The translations under genes and the position numbers were made by a program. Positions 53,123 to 62,881 of a stretch of DNA of 64,000 bases are shown here, piece by piece. The notes below the pieces were generated by a model. That model was given only the letters and a program-made list of their open reading frames with translations, did not search any database and was not told the origin of the DNA. Source of the DNA: CALBJU01 sp965247125 (GTDB lineage Bacteria > Bacteroidota > Rhodothermia > Rhodothermales > UBA10348); NCBI GenBank assembly GCA_965247125.1, contig CBDFGO010000001.1:62001-126000 (forward strand). The letters are read 5' to 3'. Positions within the stretch are counted from its first letter, which is position 1, and each line of letters starts with the position of its first letter.

Positions 53123-55510
53123 ATGCTTCGAAATTACCTCAAAGTCGCGCTCCGCTCGCTGAGCAAAAACAAGGCTTTTAGCTCCATCAACATTGTTGGC
53201 CTCGCGTTTGGTCTGACCTGTTGCATTCTGATTCTGCTTTTCGTCGAGGACGAGCTCAGCTACGACCGATATCACGAAAACACCCAGCAAATCTACCGGC
53301 TTCGCGTCGAGAGATTTTCCAGTGGTGGAGAAGCAGAGTACACAGCCACCGCTTCCGCCCCGATGATGCCGGCGGCCTTGAACGACATCTCCCAGATCGA
53401 AGCTGGAACCCGTTTTGGCCGCAGGTCCCTACTGGTTCGGCACAAATTCTTCGAAGAACGTTTTTTCTACGCGGATTCGACCGTGTTCGATGTCTTTTCC
53501 TTCAATCTAATCCGGGGTGATGCAAGCACCGTCCTAAGCGCGCCCTACAGTCTGGTCCTCACAGAATCCACGGCGGCAAAGTACTTCCGCGGCGCTGATC
53601 CAATCGGGATGAGAATGGATGTAGAAGGCACAGAGATGACCGTTACCGGCATCGTGGAAGACCTGCCGACGCAGTCTCACTTCATCTTTGACATGCTCGG
53701 TTCGTTTTCTACGCTGGAGAGCACTCGCGGCGCCAGTACAGAGTGGAACTGGTGGTCGCTCAGCTACCACACCTACTTCAAGTTGCGCCCCGGAACGGAC
53801 GTGGCTGAAGTGGAATCCCAGATCCGGGAAATGCCGTCCCGATACATCGGCGATCAAGAGTCCAACAGTGGATATCGGCAATTCCTGTACCTACAGCCTC
53901 TCGTAGATATACATCTGAACTCTCACTATCGATCAGAACTCGGGAATAACAGCCAGAAGGAGTACGTGTGGGTGTTTGCCGCCGTCGCGTTCTTCATTCT
54001 GTTGATTGCCTGTGTCAACTTCATGAATCTGTCCACTGCCCGATCCGCCGAACGCGCGAAGGAGGTGGGCATGCGCAAAGTGGCGGGCGCCAGGCTGAAT
54101 CAACTGGTTACACAGTTTCTCGGGGAATCAGTCGTCATAACGCTCATCGCCCTCGTGGGATCGTTGCTTCTGATACAGGTTATGCTCCCGTTTTTCAATG
54201 ACCTCGCCTTCAAATCGCTCTCTATTGATTATCTGGAGCGCTGGCCCGTCTTGCTGACCATGATTCTTGGAGCGGTTGGTGTTGGGCTTCTTACTGGACT
54301 GTATCCCGCTTTCGCGCTTTCTTCCTTCAAGCCGGTCGATGTCCTCAAGGGTAAATATTCAACGGGTTCCGGAGGCTCATGGACACGACAGGCCCTGGTA
54401 GTATTTCAGTTTGGTATTTCGGTCGTCCTCATCATCGCAGCGGTGATTGCCCAGCGACAGCTGGGATACATGAGATCCGCGGACATGGGCTTCGACAAGG
54501 AGCAGGTGTTGGTAATCAACGGACGAAACAACAGCGTCTTTCAGAATCAGTTCGAGTCCTTCAAACGATCCGTATCGGGGGTTCCGGGAGTGGAAAGCGT
54601 CACGATGTCCTCGTCCATCCCGGGGCGAAACATGGGTACTAATGTCGCAGCACGTCGCAGCGGAATGACCGAAGATGGGCAGACTTTTTACTACATCGCG
54701 GTCGACTACGACTTTATCGATGCCTACGGGCTTGACATCAAATCGGGCAGGGCCTTCTCCCTGGATATGGGCTCTGATGACAGTCTCGCTTTTATCCTGA
54801 ACGAAGCCGCCTACAAAGCGCTTGGGTGGCAAAATGAGGAAGAACCCATCGGAGAGGAAGTAACCAGGCAATTTTCTGACACACGAAACGTGATCGGTGT
54901 CGCTGGAGACTTTAATTATCAATCGCTGCAGTTCGCCGTCGAGCCACTGGTTCTTTACATACGGCCGGATTGGTACAGCTATGCTTCGGTAAAAGTGCGC
55001 ACCGAAGACGTCCAGGCAACGGTCGCCGGTCTCGATCAGGTCTGGAAGAGCTATTCGCCCGAAAGACCGTTCGATTACTTCTTCCTGGACGATGATTTTG
55101 ACGGACAGTACCGGTCCGAAATACGTATCAGTAGTTTACTGAACGTGTTTACCACCCTGGCCATCCTGATCGCCTGCCTGGGCCTGTTCGCCCTGGCATC
55201 CTTTGTCACGGAGCAACGACGAAAGGAAATAGGTGTGCGCAAGGTTTTGGGAGCGTCGACAGCGGAAATCGTAACGATGCTCTCCTATTCCTTCGCGAGG
55301 CTCGTTTTGATCGCCGCCGTCATCGCGGTGCCAATCTCCTGGCTTGTCGCCAACCGATGGCTCGAAATGTTCGCCAACCGAATTCCGATCGGCTGGGACA
55401 TTTTCGTGATAGCGATCGTGATGTCGCTCGCGATTGCGCCTGCAACGGTGGCGTGGCAATCGGTCAAAGCGGCTCTTGCTAACCCCGCCGTTTCGCTTCG
55501 ATCAGAGTAG
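53123..55510 (+). CDS. FtsX/MacB-type ABC transporter permease
   Basis: A 795-residue protein with the duplicated layout of Bacteroidota permeases: TM helix (FSSINIVGLAFGLTCCILILLFVEDELSYDRYH spans the first helix and conserved motif; residues 20-52), periplasmic MacB core domain, FtsX three-helix domain (EVGMRKVAGARLNQLVTQF), a second periplasmic domain, and a final FtsX domain (KEIGVRKVLGASTAEIVTML). Such proteins use a separate LolD/MacB-type ATPase for export or lipoprotein work; no ATPase gene is adjacent. Confidence 0.9.
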   Translation: MLRNYLKVALRSLSKNKAFSSINIVGLAFGLTCCILILLFVEDELSYDRYHENTQQIYRLRVERFSSGGEAEYTATASAPMMPAALNDISQIEAGTRFGRRSLLVRHKFFEERFFYADSTVFDVFSFNLIRGDASTVLSAPYSLVLTESTAAKYFRGADPIGMRMDVEGTEMTVTGIVEDLPTQSHFIFDMLGSFSTLESTRGASTEWNWWSLSYHTYFKLRPGTDVAEVESQIREMPSRYIGDQESNSGYRQFLYLQPLVDIHLNSHYRSELGNNSQKEYVWVFAAVAFFILLIACVNFMNLSTARSAERAKEVGMRKVAGARLNQLVTQFLGESVVITLIALVGSLLLIQVMLPFFNDLAFKSLSIDYLERWPVLLTMILGAVGVGLLTGLYPAFALSSFKPVDVLKGKYSTGSGGSWTRQALVVFQFGISVVLIIAAVIAQRQLGYMRSADMGFDKEQVLVINGRNNSVFQNQFESFKRSVSGVPGVESVTMSSSIPGRNMGTNVAARRSGMTEDGQTFYYIAVDYDFIDAYGLDIKSGRAFSLDMGSDDSLAFILNEAAYKALGWQNEEEPIGEEVTRQFSDTRNVIGVAGDFNYQSLQFAVEPLVLYIRPDWYSYASVKVRTEDVQATVAGLDQVWKSYSPERPFDYFFLDDDFDGQYRSEIRISSLLNVFTTLAILIACLGLFALASFVTEQRRKEIGVRKVLGASTAEIVTMLSYSFARLVLIAAVIAVPISWLVANRWLEMFANRIPIGWDIFVIAIVMSLAIAPATVAWQSVKAALANPAVSLRSE

Positions 55511-55555
55511 ACAGTATCACGACAAAGCCTTTGCTTCGCGTCGCCCTAATCGAAC

Positions 55556-57358
55556 TTACGTGCCGGGTGCGCCCTCCGGTTCTCGGATAGACTGGATGAG
55601 TTCCTGAATGGTCTTATCCGGAGCTGGGAAAAACGGTGTGAGGCCGAGGGTTACCGCGAAGTTGATGGCCATTCCGACGACGCCAATTCCTTGCGGTCCA
55701 ATCCCAAATGCCCATGATGACCATCCTCCGTATACACTTCCCAGGATGTACGTTGCGGTAAATCCGATTCCTGCGATCATACCAAACATTGCAGGGTATG
55801 TGCCGACTCGTTTTGAAAATATGCCCAGCACGATTGCAGGAAAGAAGCTCGCTGCTGCGAGTCCAAACGCAAAGGCGACCACCTGGCTCACGAATCCGGG
55901 TGGGTAGATTCCCAGAATCCCAGCTACAATAACGGCCAGTCCGATTACCGTGCGACCGACAAGGAGTCGCTGACTTTCTGTTGCTTTCGGATTTATGATG
56001 CGGTAGTAGACGTCGTGCGCGACGCTCGATGAAATTACGAGCAGTAGACCGCTGGCCGTCGAGAGCGCTGCTGCCAGCCCTCCCGCCGTCACCAGCGCGA
56101 TGATCCAGCGCGCGAGACCCGCCATCTCCGGGGTAGCCAGGACGATGATGTCCTGATCGGGACCGACCAGGCCAGCCTGTCGCAGGACCGCCCTTCCGTC
56201 GTGACCCCCGGAGTCGCCGACGATCCACTTCTGATGGTCCGAGCGAATCTCCGCTATTCGGTCTGATCCAAGATTTCCGCTTCGGAAGAGTTCGTTTTCA
56301 TCGCTTCGCTCGCCTCCGGTGTAGGAAAGGTGGCCGTCCCCATCGTCCAGCCACAAAATCAGCCCAGTCTCCTCCCAACTGTGAAACCACTCTGGCAACT
56401 GCTCGGCAGTCTGACCGCTCAGTCCTTCCAGCATCGTGTATCTGGCAAACGCGCCGATTGCTGGAGCGGTGAGATAGAGCAGCGAGATAAACAGGAGTGC
56501 CCAGAATGCACTCCATCTAGCTGCTGCGACATTCTTAACCGTGTAAAATCGAACGATTACGTGAGGAAGACCCGCGGTCCCCGCCATGAGCGCGAGTGTC
56601 ACGCAAAATACATTCAGCTTGTCCCACCCCCCAATAAAGGGCTCGGTGTAAGAGGCAAATCCAAGGTCGGCGTGAATCAGATTCAGCTTCTCGAGAAGCA
56701 TCGTACCGTCGCCTAACAATTCGCTTCCGAGACCAATCTGCGGGACGGGCATACCGGTCAATTGGAGGCTGATGGCGATCGCGGGCGTGAGAAAGGCGGT
56801 GATCAGGACCCAGTATTGTGCCACCTGCGTCCATGTGATCCCCTTCATTCCACCGAGCGTCGCGTAAACGAATACTATGGCCACGCCCACGTACACACCC
56901 ACATTCACATCCACCTCCAGAAAACGGGAGAAGATTATGCCTACCCCGCGCATCTGTCCGGCCACATAGGTAAAGCTTATGAACACGGCGCATACGACAG
57001 CCACGATGCGAGCCGCGTTGGAGCGGTATCGGTCTCCGATAAAATCCGGAACAGTGTAGTGACCGAATTTTCGTAAATAAGGGGCGAGCAGCAATGCCAG
57101 TAGGACGTATCCACCGGTCCAGCCCATCAGATACATACCTCCTGCATATCCCAGGGTTGAAATGAGCCCGGCCATCGAAATGAAGGAAGCGGCGCTCATC
57201 CAGTCTGCGGCCGTGGCCATCCCATTGGCGGCGGCAGGGATACCCTGACCGGCCACGTAAAAACCCTTGGTATCCGAGACGCGCGACCACCAGGCGATTA
57301 CCAGGTAGAGTGCGAACGAAACGCCGACGAAAAGGGAGGTCCAAGCCTGAACACTCAT
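55556..57358 (-). CDS. sodium/solute symporter, VC_2705-type (acetate/organic acid)
   Basis: A 600-residue member of the SSS family with about 13 helices. Signature stretches are GFYVAGQGIPAAANGMATAADWMSAASF (split here as GFYVAGQGIPAAANG and MATAADWMSAASF), AGQMRGVGIIFSRFLE, and an enlarged hydrophilic loop near 330-400 (ILWLDDGDGHLSYTGGERS) that marks the VC_2705 subgroup. Its start overlaps the stop of the DUF4212 gene (ATGA), and the two are expected to form one uptake unit for acetate or another short organic acid. Confidence 0.92.
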   Translation of the reverse strand: MSVQAWTSLFVGVSFALYLVIAWWSRVSDTKGFYVAGQGIPAAANGMATAADWMSAASFISMAGLISTLGYAGGMYLMGWTGGYVLLALLLAPYLRKFGHYTVPDFIGDRYRSNAARIVAVVCAVFISFTYVAGQMRGVGIIFSRFLEVDVNVGVYVGVAIVFVYATLGGMKGITWTQVAQYWVLITAFLTPAIAISLQLTGMPVPQIGLGSELLGDGTMLLEKLNLIHADLGFASYTEPFIGGWDKLNVFCVTLALMAGTAGLPHVIVRFYTVKNVAAARWSAFWALLFISLLYLTAPAIGAFARYTMLEGLSGQTAEQLPEWFHSWEETGLILWLDDGDGHLSYTGGERSDENELFRSGNLGSDRIAEIRSDHQKWIVGDSGGHDGRAVLRQAGLVGPDQDIIVLATPEMAGLARWIIALVTAGGLAAALSTASGLLLVISSSVAHDVYYRIINPKATESQRLLVGRTVIGLAVIVAGILGIYPPGFVSQVVAFAFGLAAASFFPAIVLGIFSKRVGTYPAMFGMIAGIGFTATYILGSVYGGWSSWAFGIGPQGIGVVGMAINFAVTLGLTPFFPAPDKTIQELIQSIREPEGAPGT

Positions 57359-57672
57359 GCCGGATCCTCCCGAGCATCACCTATTTCAGCCAGATCGCGA
57401 TGGTGCTGACGGTCGAGACGATTCAGTAGAATGGCGTATACCAGAATAATTAGGACGAATACGACAATGCTCCCTTGTTGCGCGAACCAGAAGCCAAGAG
57501 GGTATCCCCCCAGATGGAAGGCGTTCAGCACATCTGCGAACAGGATACCAGCCCCGAGGCCGACTGCCGCCCAGACGAGAAGCAGAACGGCCATGATGGT
57601 CAGGTTTTTCTTCCAATAGCGGTTGATCGCCGCCTCGACGCTCTTTTCGCGTTCGTCCGGGGAGTGGGGCAT
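57355..57672 (-). CDS. DUF4212 small membrane subunit
   Basis: A 105-residue protein with two transmembrane helices (LTIMAVLLLVWAAVGLGAGI and IVVFVLIILVYAILL) and the DUF4212 traits AAINRYWKKN and FHLGGYPLGFWFAQQGS. In many genomes it is found directly before the VC_2705-type symporter, as here, and is probably its small partner. First gene of a two-gene operon. Confidence 0.92.
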   Translation of the reverse strand: MPHSPDEREKSVEAAINRYWKKNLTIMAVLLLVWAAVGLGAGILFADVLNAFHLGGYPLGFWFAQQGSIVVFVLIILVYAILLNRLDRQHHRDLAEIGDAREDPA

Positions 57673-57788
57673 GTCGATGGGTGATTATCGATGCCGAATG
57701 TAAGCAATACCATCTTCCTAGCGCGAAGACGGATCGAAAAATCCGATATCCCGACCGAGGAGCGGGCGCTACGACCTGTGCGGATTTT

Positions 57789-59210
57789 TTATTGTTGGCC
57801 TGCTATTCGTGCCTCCAGCTGAGAGGGCCTGATTTGTACCTCTTTTTTGTGCGTATCGTAAAGATCACGCATCAGGGCGACAATCTCGGGATTGGTGGCC
57901 GCCAGATCGTGCTTCTCCGATGGATCCTCATCTAGATTGAACAACAGCGACGGATCGTGATCAGTGCGTTCGTTCTTTCCCGAATACGCCCATTCTGTGA
58001 TGAAATGCGCTTTCCACTTGCCATTTCGAACCGCATAAAGCTCCGCGCGCCGATAGTAGAAAAAAGACTCGTGGATTTCTGCCGTCGAATCACCCTTCAA
58101 CAGCGGTAGTAGGCTGCGGCCATCGACTGTGCGGTCCCTTGGGGTCTCAATACCAGCCATTTTCACTGCCGTTGGAAACAGATCCATCGTGGTAGTAATT
58201 GCTTCTGTGACCAGACCCGGGCTGATCGTACCGGGCCACCAGGCGATCGCTGGCTCGCGCATTCCCCCTTCCCAGGTCATCCCTTTTCCGCCCCTGAGTA
58301 AGCCCGCTGAGCCTCCGTGCGTATCATAGGCTAACCAGGGACCGTTGTCGCTGGTAAAAAAGAGAAGCGTGTTCTCGGCAAGCCCATTCTCCTCGAGAAC
58401 GTCCATGATTTGTCCCACGCTCCAGTCTATTTCTGTGATTACATCTCCGTAGAGGCCGCGCCTACTGACCCCTTTGAACGCTTCGGATCGAAACAGCGGC
58501 ACGTGCGGCAGGCTGTGCGCGAAATACACGAAAAATGGTTCTTCGCGGTGAGTCTGAATGAAGCTCACGGCCTCCTCGGTATACCGCTTCGTAATCGTTC
58601 GTTGATCCGCCGGGCGCTCGATGATTTCGTTGTCTCGCATCAACGGCACGTTCCAGGATTGGTACTCAGGATTTCCAAAGATCTGCTCTCTCGTTCCAGG
58701 TGCTACCCGGTCCATATCGTTCGAATATGGGATTCCGAAATAGGTGTCGAATCCATTTTGCGTGGGTAGATATTCGGGCCGGTGTCCCAGATGCCATTTC
58801 CCGATGGCGGCAGTAGCGTATCCCCGTTCTTTGAGGGCTTCCGCGATGGTTACCTCGTCAGCTGGAATCCCCAGCTCAGAGTCCGGAAAAAGCACTCGTC
58901 GATTGCCAGCCATTCCCGATCGCACAGGCAGTCGGCCCGTGAGCAGGGCAGCTCGGCTCGGAGTACACACTGAAGCCGCGGCATAAAACTGAGTAAACTT
59001 CATGCCCTCACTCGCCATTTCGTCCAGCCGTGGCGTCTGTATTGTCGGATGACCGTAGACGCCAAGATCACCGTACCCGAGATCGTCTGCAAAAATAATG
59101 ACGATGTTGGGTGGCTGCTCCTCAGTTGACCCGATCCCCTCGTAGCAACCCACCCCGAAAAGCAGGCACGCTACGATCCCCGCACGGAAAATGTTATAGA
59201 ATCGGCTCAC
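57789..59210 (-). CDS. lipoprotein sulfatase (arylsulfatase family)
   Basis: A 473-residue protein with GTG start and lipoprotein signal ending in GVGC (Cys22). The alkaline phosphatase-like sulfatase fold opens with PPNIVIIFADDLGYGDLGVYG (metal-binding Asp pair; split PPNIVIIFADD and LGYGDLGVYG). The formylglycine site is VCTPSRAALLTGR (Cys in CTPSR is oxidised by a maturase not seen in this window), followed by GKWHLGH and FTSDNGPW. It hydrolyses sulfate esters, probably of algal or animal polysaccharides, in the periplasm or on the cell surface. An IS3 element is inserted upstream of it. Confidence 0.92.
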   Translation of the reverse strand: MSRFYNIFRAGIVACLLFGVGCYEGIGSTEEQPPNIVIIFADDLGYGDLGVYGHPTIQTPRLDEMASEGMKFTQFYAAASVCTPSRAALLTGRLPVRSGMAGNRRVLFPDSELGIPADEVTIAEALKERGYATAAIGKWHLGHRPEYLPTQNGFDTYFGIPYSNDMDRVAPGTREQIFGNPEYQSWNVPLMRDNEIIERPADQRTITKRYTEEAVSFIQTHREEPFFVYFAHSLPHVPLFRSEAFKGVSRRGLYGDVITEIDWSVGQIMDVLEENGLAENTLLFFTSDNGPWLAYDTHGGSAGLLRGGKGMTWEGGMREPAIAWWPGTISPGLVTEAITTTMDLFPTAVKMAGIETPRDRTVDGRSLLPLLKGDSTAEIHESFFYYRRAELYAVRNGKWKAHFITEWAYSGKNERTDHDPSLLFNLDEDPSEKHDLAATNPEIVALMRDLYDTHKKEVQIRPSQLEARIAGQQ

Positions 59211-59306
59211 TGTTCGACGACCTCTCGTCCGATATGGTGCTCGGAGTGCTCCCGATCAATCTACGGATTCTGACCTTACTCCGGTTTTCTGGACAGTTGA
59301 TTAAGC

Positions 59307-60204
59307 CTACACTGCGGTGGTTTGTTGGTTAATATAGTGTTGTTCAAATTCCATCGGCGTCTGGTATCCAAGGGTTGAGTGTCGACGTTGGCGATTGTAG
59401 AAAACCTCGATATATTCGAAGAGTCCTCGTTTTGCTTCAGCATGTGAATTGAATGGATCTCCTCGAAGGTGCATCTCCGTTTTGAGTGTCCCGAAGAAGC
59501 TCTCGGTTGGAGCATTGTCGTGACAGGATCCGCTCCTGCTCATCGAGATGGTGATCCCTTCGCGCCGCAGCATTCGTTGGTACTCATAGCTCGTGTACTG
59601 GCTACCTCGATCCGAATGATGAATTAGCCCTGCCCGTGGCCGCTGATGCTCAATCGCGTTCTGAAGCGCGTTGGTGGCAAGTTCTTTTGCGAGAGAGGGA
59701 CGTACTGACCATCCAACGACTCGGCGTGAGTACAAATCCAGCACGACAGCCATCGGCGATAGAAAATCGCCGAAGCCATCCTTCAGCCGTCGGTAAATAT
59801 GTAATGTCGGCTGTCCACACGGCGCCTGGCCTGTCAGGCATGAATTGACGATCCAGCACGTTGGCCTTGATAGCCTCAAGAGGAGCGGATGGAGCCTGTA
59901 CACGCCTCTTGCGGCGCCTGAGCGCCTTAATCCCGTTCTGCTGCATCAGACGAGCCACGCGACGACGCCCTACCGCGACGCCTTGAGCGCGAAGCTCGGC
60001 ATGCACTCGCGGAGCGCCATACGTACCCCTGCTGGCCCGGTGAATCGTTTGAATCTGAATCAACAGTCCACGGTTTTCATGCTCTCGAATACTCAGTGCG
60101 CGTCCCCTCCATGCGTAATACCCGCTCGGCGATAGCCGCATAAACGTACACGCTCGCACGACTGGCACCAACCCTCTTACTTCGTCCACAACCCGGTATC
60201 TCAT
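59307..60204 (-). pseudogene. IS3-family OrfB transposase, frameshifted
   Basis: The first part (from ATG 60204, overlapping the orfA stop) has the HTH_21 segment and the first catalytic Asp in VWTADITYLPT. The second part carries the other two (IHHSDRGSQYTS and APTESFFGTLKTE) in a different frame. The break is near 59754-59772, where a 19-nt palindrome CGGCGAT-5 nt-ATCGCCG sits between the codons for GWL and AVVLDLYSRR. The extra bases look like a short insertion that also shifts the frame. Confidence 0.82.
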
Positions 60205-60485
60205 CGAAGGTCTCTGCTGAAAATACCGGCGGCTTTTTTTAGAACGATGTTCTCCTCTTTGACCCGTCTGAGCTCTTTGCGGAGTTTGACGAGTTCCTCA
60301 TCACGAGGAGTACCGTGCCCGGGAAACGCTCGTTTACCATCCTCTTCGAATCGCTGCTTCCAACGCCTGATCAATCCGGCATTGATGCCCAATTCCCTGG
60401 CCGTCTGACTCGTGTTGCCACTGATCTCAGCTAACTGGACGGCTTCCAGTTTGAACTCTTTGGAATACTTCCTTCTCGTTCCCAT
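60201..60485 (-). CDS. IS3-family OrfA
   Basis: A 94-residue helix-turn-helix protein (KEFKLEAVQLAEISGNTSQ, then ARELGINAGLIRRWKQRF) with a C-terminal coil. Near the end, seven As (minus strand, 60234-60240; A AAA AAA in frame) could allow -1 slippage into orfB, and the stop also overlaps the orfB start (ATGA). Confidence 0.88.
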   Translation of the reverse strand: MGTRRKYSKEFKLEAVQLAEISGNTSQTARELGINAGLIRRWKQRFEEDGKRAFPGHGTPRDEELVKLRKELRRVKEENIVLKKAAGIFSRDLR

Positions 60486-60618
60486 TGCGTACCTCTGTAT
60501 TGATGCAAAGTACGCTTAACTACCTGTCCACTTTATGGGAGTAAGGTCATTCAGCCCCTCAGGGTCGACGTACTCCCTGGCCCTCCAGGGGCAGTGACTG
60601 GATGCTGACGGCTCGCCC

Positions 60619-61104
60619 TCAGCTCGCCTCGAGTAATCCTTCAATATCCAGGGCTCGGGTGTACATCTGCAGATCTCCGTTTTCGTCTCGCGGCCAGTCT
60701 TCTCGTGGCTGATCGCAGTAGAGCTCGACACCATTTCCATCGGGATCCCGGAGATAGAGCGCCTCGCTCACACCATGGTCGGCAGCGCCCTCGAGTTGGA
60801 TTCCAGAATCGACCAGGCGTCGAAGTGCCTCCCCAAGAGCTGCCCTCGTAGGATATAGAAAGGCAGTGTGGTACAGCCCCGTTGCACCGCGAGAGGGCGG
60901 ATCGCCTCCTTTAGATTCCCATGTGTTGAGACCGACTTGATGGTGGTACCCACCGGCGCCCAGAAACGCGGCCGTATCGCCAATTCTTTGCGTAACCTCG
61001 AAGCCCAGGACTCCTCTGTAGAAATCTATAGCCCTTTCCAGATCTGAGACCTTCAGGTGCACATGGCCCACGATGGTCCCGGGGTCGATTTGATTCTCTG
61101 ACAT
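60619..61104 (-). CDS. VOC-family (glyoxalase/extradiol dioxygenase-like) protein
   Basis: A 161-residue protein formed of two VOC beta-alpha-beta-beta-beta modules. Likely metal ligands are His in VGHVHLKVSDLERA, His in GLYHTAFLYPT and Glu in GNGVELYCDQP, as in catechol-2,3-dioxygenase-like CatE proteins. Close in layout to single-domain CatE halves. Substrate unknown. Monocistronic, with an IS3 element just downstream. Confidence 0.85.
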   Translation of the reverse strand: MSENQIDPGTIVGHVHLKVSDLERAIDFYRGVLGFEVTQRIGDTAAFLGAGGYHHQVGLNTWESKGGDPPSRGATGLYHTAFLYPTRAALGEALRRLVDSGIQLEGAADHGVSEALYLRDPDGNGVELYCDQPREDWPRDENGDLQMYTRALDIEGLLEAS

Positions 61105-61128
61105 TTATCTCCTTCCGGCGGGACGCAG

Positions 61129-61172
61129 AAAGAGCCTCAGCAGGCCGTAGTTCGACCCAGTGGCTCTTTTTT
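61129..61172 (-). terminator. hairpin between two minus-strand genes
   Basis: AAAGAGCC / GGCTCTTT stem with a 25-nt loop. There are six Ts on the plus strand and GGCTCTTTCTG on the minus strand. It lies downstream of the gene fragment at 61333-61611 and upstream of the VOC gene, so it probably ends minus-strand transcripts. Confidence 0.5.
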
Positions 61173-61332
61173 GCGTCGTGCTCACCTCAAAATTTACGCA
61201 TCAAACAGGCTCAGTCACCCGATTCAAATCGATGCATTGTTCTGTGGCCGAAGGGCTATGTTGCGTTACACCCGATCGGGCGTTTCGCTCAGGGAGAGCT
61301 GCCGTACGATAGAGGAGAAGTCGAGGTCACTA

Positions 61333-61611
61333 CTAATTAGATTCGCTTTCCTTTTTGTGGGTAGCCATCACACTTCCGTCGGGATGGATAATGGATAGGC
61401 TCATGACTTTGCCCTCCGAGTTCCTGTCGAACAAGAACGTTGGAAATTTTCCATCTATCGCTCCTCTGACCTGCGCTCCAGGAGGAATTACAACTTCAAA
61501 ACTATCCTCTCCAATATTCTTGAGTACTGCGGGCATTGGCATACCCTCTCTGGAATAGACGAGTGTCGAGTCTGCCAACGAGATATTTCGACCGGCATAT
61601 GTACCGATGTA
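61333..61611 (-). pseudogene. C-terminal fragment, DUF3471-like domain, cut by IS3 copy 3
   Basis: About 92 codons remain, open to the IS edge: YIGTYAGRNISLADSTLVYS, then GMPMPAVLKNIGEDSFEVV and FLFDRNSEGKVMSLSII. A strand-rich pattern starting in Y(I/V)GTY is typical of the small C-terminal domain attached to beta-lactamase-type serine hydrolases or S41-like peptidases. The catalytic part is missing, and the sequence beyond the IS is a different gene. Confidence 0.6.
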
Positions 61612-61664
61612 AGAGATGGTCCTATAAAACTGGACAGGGTCTTAGGTGGAATCTTGCGGATTGA

Positions 61665-62492
61665 TTATGCTGCTTCTTGAAGCGGCTGGTGATTAAAAAA
61701 TACGTGATCAGGGGTCTTTCTTCCATGTGAGCTGTGTCGCCTTTCGTTATTGAAGTAGTCGAAGTATACAGCAATGGATTTGCGGGCTTCAGCCACACTG
61801 TCATAGGCTTTAAGGTACACCTCTTCATATTTCAGGCTTCTCCAGAGTCTCTCGATGAAGACATTGTCCATCCAGCGTCTTTTGCCATCCATAGAGATTT
61901 TGATGTCATGATTCTTCAGAACATCAGTAAAGGCCACGGGTGTGAACTGGCTGCCCTGATCCGTATTGAAGATCTCTGGCGCTCCATACACGGCGATTGC
62001 TTCTTCGAGCGCTTCCACACAGAAGTCGGTGTCCATCGTATTGGAGATCCGGCGTGAGAGTACTTTTCGGCTGTACCAGTCGATGACGGCGACCAGGTAA
62101 ACGAATCCCCTTTTCATCGGAATGAATGTGATGTCGCTTGCGTAAACCTGCCGGGGCCGCGTCACGTTGAGCTTACGCAAGAGATACGGATAAATCTTGT
62201 GACCTTTTCCCGGAATCGAGGTCCGTTTCTTAGGATAAATGGCAATAAGGCCCATCAGACGCATTAATCGCCGGATTCGATGGCGGCCCACAAAAATACC
62301 TCTGTCCTCGAGCGCATCCTTCATGGTGCGCGATCCTCGCGTGGGACGCTCAAGGTAGAGCTCATCCAGTTTTTTCATCACGGCCAGGTTCTCTTTGCTC
62401 TCGTCCACCGGCTTGTAATAGGCCGTCGAGCGGTTCAGCTCCAGCAGATTGCACTGCCGTTTGATGGAGAGGTCGTGGATTGGGTCGATCAT
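61665..62492 (-). CDS. IS3-family OrfB transposase, copy 3
   Basis: A 275-residue DDE transposase. It differs from copy 2 at a few sites (FTPVAFTDV, GKRRWMDNVFIERLW), but the catalytic D, D and E are kept. Confidence 0.92.
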   Translation of the reverse strand: MIDPIHDLSIKRQCNLLELNRSTAYYKPVDESKENLAVMKKLDELYLERPTRGSRTMKDALEDRGIFVGRHRIRRLMRLMGLIAIYPKKRTSIPGKGHKIYPYLLRKLNVTRPRQVYASDITFIPMKRGFVYLVAVIDWYSRKVLSRRISNTMDTDFCVEALEEAIAVYGAPEIFNTDQGSQFTPVAFTDVLKNHDIKISMDGKRRWMDNVFIERLWRSLKYEEVYLKAYDSVAEARKSIAVYFDYFNNERRHSSHGRKTPDHVFFNHQPLQEAA

Positions 62493-62506
62493 TTGGCGGC
62501 GCTCAC

Positions 62507-62794
62507 CTACTGGGTGCGACCGAGCGCTTTGGATAAAAAATCCTTCTCCATCGAAAGCTCGCCAATCTTGGCGTGAAGCTCCTTGATCTGGCCCTCCTCG
62601 TTGTGCTTTCCGGAATGCCCTTTTTCAAAGACCTCTTCAGCGTCCTGAATCAGCTTCTTTTTCCACGTCTGAATCTGGTTCGGATGCACCTGGAACTGGT
62701 CTGCCAACTCAGCCATTGTGCGATCTCCTTTGACCGCCGCCAGCGCTACTTTTGCTTTGAAGGCATTGCTGTGATTTCTTCTTTTGCGACTCAT
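62507..62794 (-). CDS. IS3-family OrfA, copy 3
   Basis: A 95-residue helix-turn-helix protein with ATG at 62794. The slippery T TTT TTA is kept (minus strand, 62534-62540). Confidence 0.9.
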   Translation of the reverse strand: MSRKRRNHSNAFKAKVALAAVKGDRTMAELADQFQVHPNQIQTWKKKLIQDAEEVFEKGHSGKHNEEGQIKELHAKIGELSMEKDFLSKALGRTQ

Positions 62795-62881
62795 CGTTTG
62801 TATCCTTTCTTGAGGGTGATAAGATCGCAAGACTCCACCTTATTTGTTGTTCAGACTGTCCGATGAATCAGGACCATCTCT

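Larger units (their letters stand above)
59271..60549 (-). mobile_element. second type of IS3-family element (1279 bp)
   Basis: The tips TGACCTTACTCC are at both ends as inverted repeats, with a 3-bp duplication TTC (59268-59270, 60550-60552). It encodes orfA and a broken orfB on the minus strand. Unrelated in sequence to the 1270-bp IS3 copies. Confidence 0.92.
61612..62881 (-). mobile_element. IS3-family element, copy 3 (1270 bp) without target duplication
   Basis: Both AGAGATGGTCC tips are present. The flanking bases (GTA on the left, CCG on the right) do not match, unlike copies 1 and 2. It joins two unrelated truncated genes, which points to IS-mediated recombination. Confidence 0.93.

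Noticed and set aside
56535..57380. 281-codon minus-strand ORF overlapping the symporter gene in another frame
   Set aside because: Arg/Gly-rich shadow of the real symporter frame, which has clear membrane helices and family motifs.
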